Source of the DNA: CAYVUV01 sp964455095
GTDB taxonomy: Bacteria; Desulfobacterota; Binatia; HRBIN30; CADEER01
Direction of reading: 5' to 3'
DNA: 38,833 bases
NCBI GenBank assembly: GCA_964455095.1
Contig: CAYVUV010000088.1
Location: 1-38,833, forward strand
In this document: positions 37,506-38,833 of the stretch, one piece after another
How the letters are laid out: each line of letters begins with the position of its first letter
How positions within the stretch are numbered: the first letter of the stretch is position 1
Made by a program: the position numbers and the translations under genes
Notes under the pieces: model-generated
Told to the model about the DNA's origin: nothing
The model's database searches: none
What the model saw: only the letters and a program-made list of their open reading frames with translations

Positions 37506-37595
37506 CACGAAAGAATGAAACCACGAAAGACAATCTCCGTCATTTTAGGCCGTACCAATCAGAGGTTCGTGTTTTCGCACCTTCGAGATTTCGTG
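37506..37595. repeat. Inverted CACGAAA-type repeat element
   Basis: Two CACGAAAG copies (37506-37513, 37522-37529) face TTCGTG (37566-37571) and TTTCGTG (37589-37595) in inverse orientation across about 40 bases. This resembles the short CACGAA-rich elements dispersed in many bacterial genomes. Confidence 0.45.
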
Positions 37596-37668
37596 ATCTC
37601 GGTTCGGTGGCACCTTTTTGGGCAAGGTCCCCTGAGAGAGAGGAACCAGAAGGCCTGTGGGACATCTG

Positions 37669-38037
37669 ATGCCCGTCGTGGGAATTGATCACGTGCAGCT
37701 CGCCATGCCGAGCGGACAGGAGGACGCCGCGCGCGCGTTCTACTCCGGTCTGCTCGGCATTCCCGAGATGCCGAAGCCACCCGCCCTGGCGCTGCGCGGC
37801 GGGGTGTGGTTCGAGAGCGGCGCGCTGAAGGTGCACCTCGGCGTGGAGCGCGAGTTTCGCCCGGCGCGCAAGGCCCATCCCGGATTGCTCGTGCGAGGTC
37901 TCGATGTGCTGGTGCAAAGGCTTCGCCAGGCGGGCATCGATGTGATCGACGACGAGCCGCTCGAGGGGTACAGGCGCATCTACGTGAGCGACCCGTTCGG
38001 CAACCGTCTCGAGCTGATGGAACCGCACGGCCGTTGA
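37669..38037 (+). CDS. VOC (glyoxalase/dioxygenase) superfamily protein
   Basis: The 122-residue protein is one VOC domain of two beta-alpha-beta-beta-beta modules. It starts GIDHVQLAMP, with the likely metal-ligand His near residue 8. It has ARAFYSGLLGIPEMPKP, then HPGLLVRGLDVLVQRLRQAG and ends VSDPFGNRLELMEP, with the ligand Glu. Such proteins bind a metal and catalyse isomerisation, ring opening or resistance reactions; the substrate is unknown. The ATG at 37669 starts the domain directly. An in-frame GTG at 37657 adds four residues and has AGAGAGGA upstream at wide spacing, so the start is not certain. It ends 17 bases before the GNAT gene. Confidence 0.85.
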   Translation: MPVVGIDHVQLAMPSGQEDAARAFYSGLLGIPEMPKPPALALRGGVWFESGALKVHLGVEREFRPARKAHPGLLVRGLDVLVQRLRQAGIDVIDDEPLEGYRRIYVSDPFGNRLELMEPHGR

Positions 38038-38054
38038 GCCGGCGCGATCACAGG

Positions 38055-38612
38055 ATGAAGACCGCGGTCGCGATCCGGCCGGCCAGCGCCGCCGATGTAC
38101 CCGTCCTGGCGGCGCTGATCCCGCGCTCGGCGCGCGCCCTCAGCGCCGGCTTCTACGCGCCCGAGCAGATCGAGGCCGCCATCCGCTACGTCTTCGGCGT
38201 CGACTCGGCGCTGGTTCGCGACGGCACCTACCTGGTCGCGGAATCCGCGGGCGAGATCCGCGGCTGCGGCGGCTGGAGCCGGCGGCGCACGCTCTACGGC
38301 GGCGACCAGCACAAGGAGGCGGAGGATCCGCTGCTCGATCCGCGCACCGACGCGGCCCGCATCCGCGCCTTTTTTGTCGCCCCGGAGCATGCCCGGCAGG
38401 GCATCGGCCATCACATCATGCTGGCCTGCGCCCAGGCGGCGTACGCGGCGGGTTTTCGCCAGCTCGAGCTGATGGCGACGCTGCCGGGCGTGCCCCTCTA
38501 CGCGGCCTTTTGGTTCACCCCGCGGGAGGAAGTGGTCCATCGGCTGCCGAACGGCGTTGCCATCCCCTTCGTGCGCATGCACCGGCCGCTGGCCGAGCCG
38601 GTGCTCCGGTAA
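38055..38612 (+). CDS. GNAT family N-acetyltransferase
   Basis: The 185-residue enzyme has a GNAT fold. The N-terminal strand is VAIRPASAADVPVLAALIPR. The acetyl-CoA loop is in IRAFFVAPEHARQGIGHHIM (R/Q-x-x-G-x-G pattern), and the C-terminal part is AGFRQLELMATLPGVPLYAAFWF. The acceptor substrate is unknown. The start is the ATG behind CAGG, and the gene probably shares a transcript with the VOC gene 17 bases upstream. Confidence 0.87.
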   Translation: MKTAVAIRPASAADVPVLAALIPRSARALSAGFYAPEQIEAAIRYVFGVDSALVRDGTYLVAESAGEIRGCGGWSRRRTLYGGDQHKEAEDPLLDPRTDAARIRAFFVAPEHARQGIGHHIMLACAQAAYAAGFRQLELMATLPGVPLYAAFWFTPREEVVHRLPNGVAIPFVRMHRPLAEPVLR

Positions 38613-38735
38613 AGGGTCGGCGGGTTCACCAAACTTCGAGCGTGGAGGGCGCGGATCTTCTCCCATCGCCCCGCCGCGTGATATGAAACCGGCCCGGCAC
38701 ACACCTTTCCGCACCAGGAGATCGGAGGGGACAAC

Positions 38736-38833
38736 ATGGGAAAATACTGGGACGCTCTGCCGCAGCTTTCGAACGACCTGTTCATCACCGACGGCGGCAT
38801 CGAAACCACGCTCATCTACCACGAAGGGCTCGA
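38736..38833 (+). CDS. Homocysteine S-methyltransferase family protein, N-terminal fragment
   Basis: Only the first 32 codons are in the window. The product starts MGKYWDALPQLSNDLFITDG and continues GIETTLIYHEGL, which is the typical opening strand and DGGIETTLIFHEG motif of the Hcy-binding barrel family. These enzymes move a methyl group to homocysteine or related thiols using zinc; the Cys ligands would lie beyond the edge. GGAGGGG lies about 5 bases before the ATG. Confidence 0.8.
   Translation, partial: MGKYWDALPQLSNDLFITDGGIETTLIYHEGL

Noticed and set aside
37608..37624. A sigma-54-like promoter, TGGCAC followed by TGGGCA, upstream of the VOC gene
   Set aside because: The GG to GC spacing is one base too long for a functional -24/-12 element, and the -12 half is poor.
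38613..38735. A SAM-sensing riboswitch before the homocysteine methyltransferase
   Set aside because: The 123-base leader shows no recognisable SAM riboswitch core; only a ribosome binding site is clear.

Overview
The window is high-GC bacterial DNA with tightly packed genes, frequent GTG starts and many 4-base stop/start overlaps. It contains no ribosomal or universally conserved marker gene, so its taxonomy is inference. A secreted protein with a TP-rich linker, a GDCN-type dockerin-like EF-hand and a C-terminal haem-type motif, plus a secreted FQVNTYT-type protein at the left edge, resembles proteins I associate with uncultured deltaproteobacterial lineages such as Binatota. I hold that assignment loosely.

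Layout. (1) 1-5826: the start of a secreted protein, then an 1833-residue regulator joining a degenerate protein-kinase domain, an AAA ATPase/helical repeat region, a GAF domain and a sigma-54 activator with a Fis-type helix-turn-helix. (2) 5882-9827, minus strand: a TetR regulator with its own operator-promoter, a membrane acyltransferase fused to a DUF2147 domain, a SAM methyltransferase and a sterol-desaturase-family di-iron enzyme. (3) 10042-30764: a large metal-efflux island built from two divergent RND operons that meet at about 21.55 kb. The minus-strand arm runs small Cys protein, CzcC, CzcB, CzcA, PII-like protein, a 41-codon ORF, a P1B-4-type ATPase, a 72-residue protein and two secreted proteins. 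The plus-strand arm runs EamA transporter with a His-rich tail, YnfA, small Cys protein, CzcC, a stand-alone Cys/His repeat protein, CzcB, CzcA and a TlpA-like thioredoxin. A TMEM163/CDF-like transporter closes the island. (4) 30874-37241: a glycan module with nucleotide-sugar epimerase, DegT aminotransferase, GT2 glycosyltransferase, NeuD-like acetyltransferase and a large polytopic membrane protein, interrupted by a cluster of palindromic BIME-like repeats. (5) 37242-38833: repeat-bearing noncoding DNA, a VOC protein, a GNAT acetyltransferase and the start of a homocysteine S-methyltransferase.

How the genes work together. The efflux island appears to move divalent metal from cytoplasm to periplasm (P-type ATPase, CDF-like and DMT proteins), then from periplasm to outside (two CzcCBA machines). 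Several small secreted Cys/His proteins are candidates for periplasmic metal capture. No ArsR, MerR, CzcRS or Fur gene lies beside it. The best candidate for something undescribed is this island with its translationally coupled small ORFs and accessory metal-binding proteins. Three separate minus-strand genes have sigma-70-like promoters placed so that the transcript would start at or within about two bases of the start codon, which suggests leaderless mRNAs.
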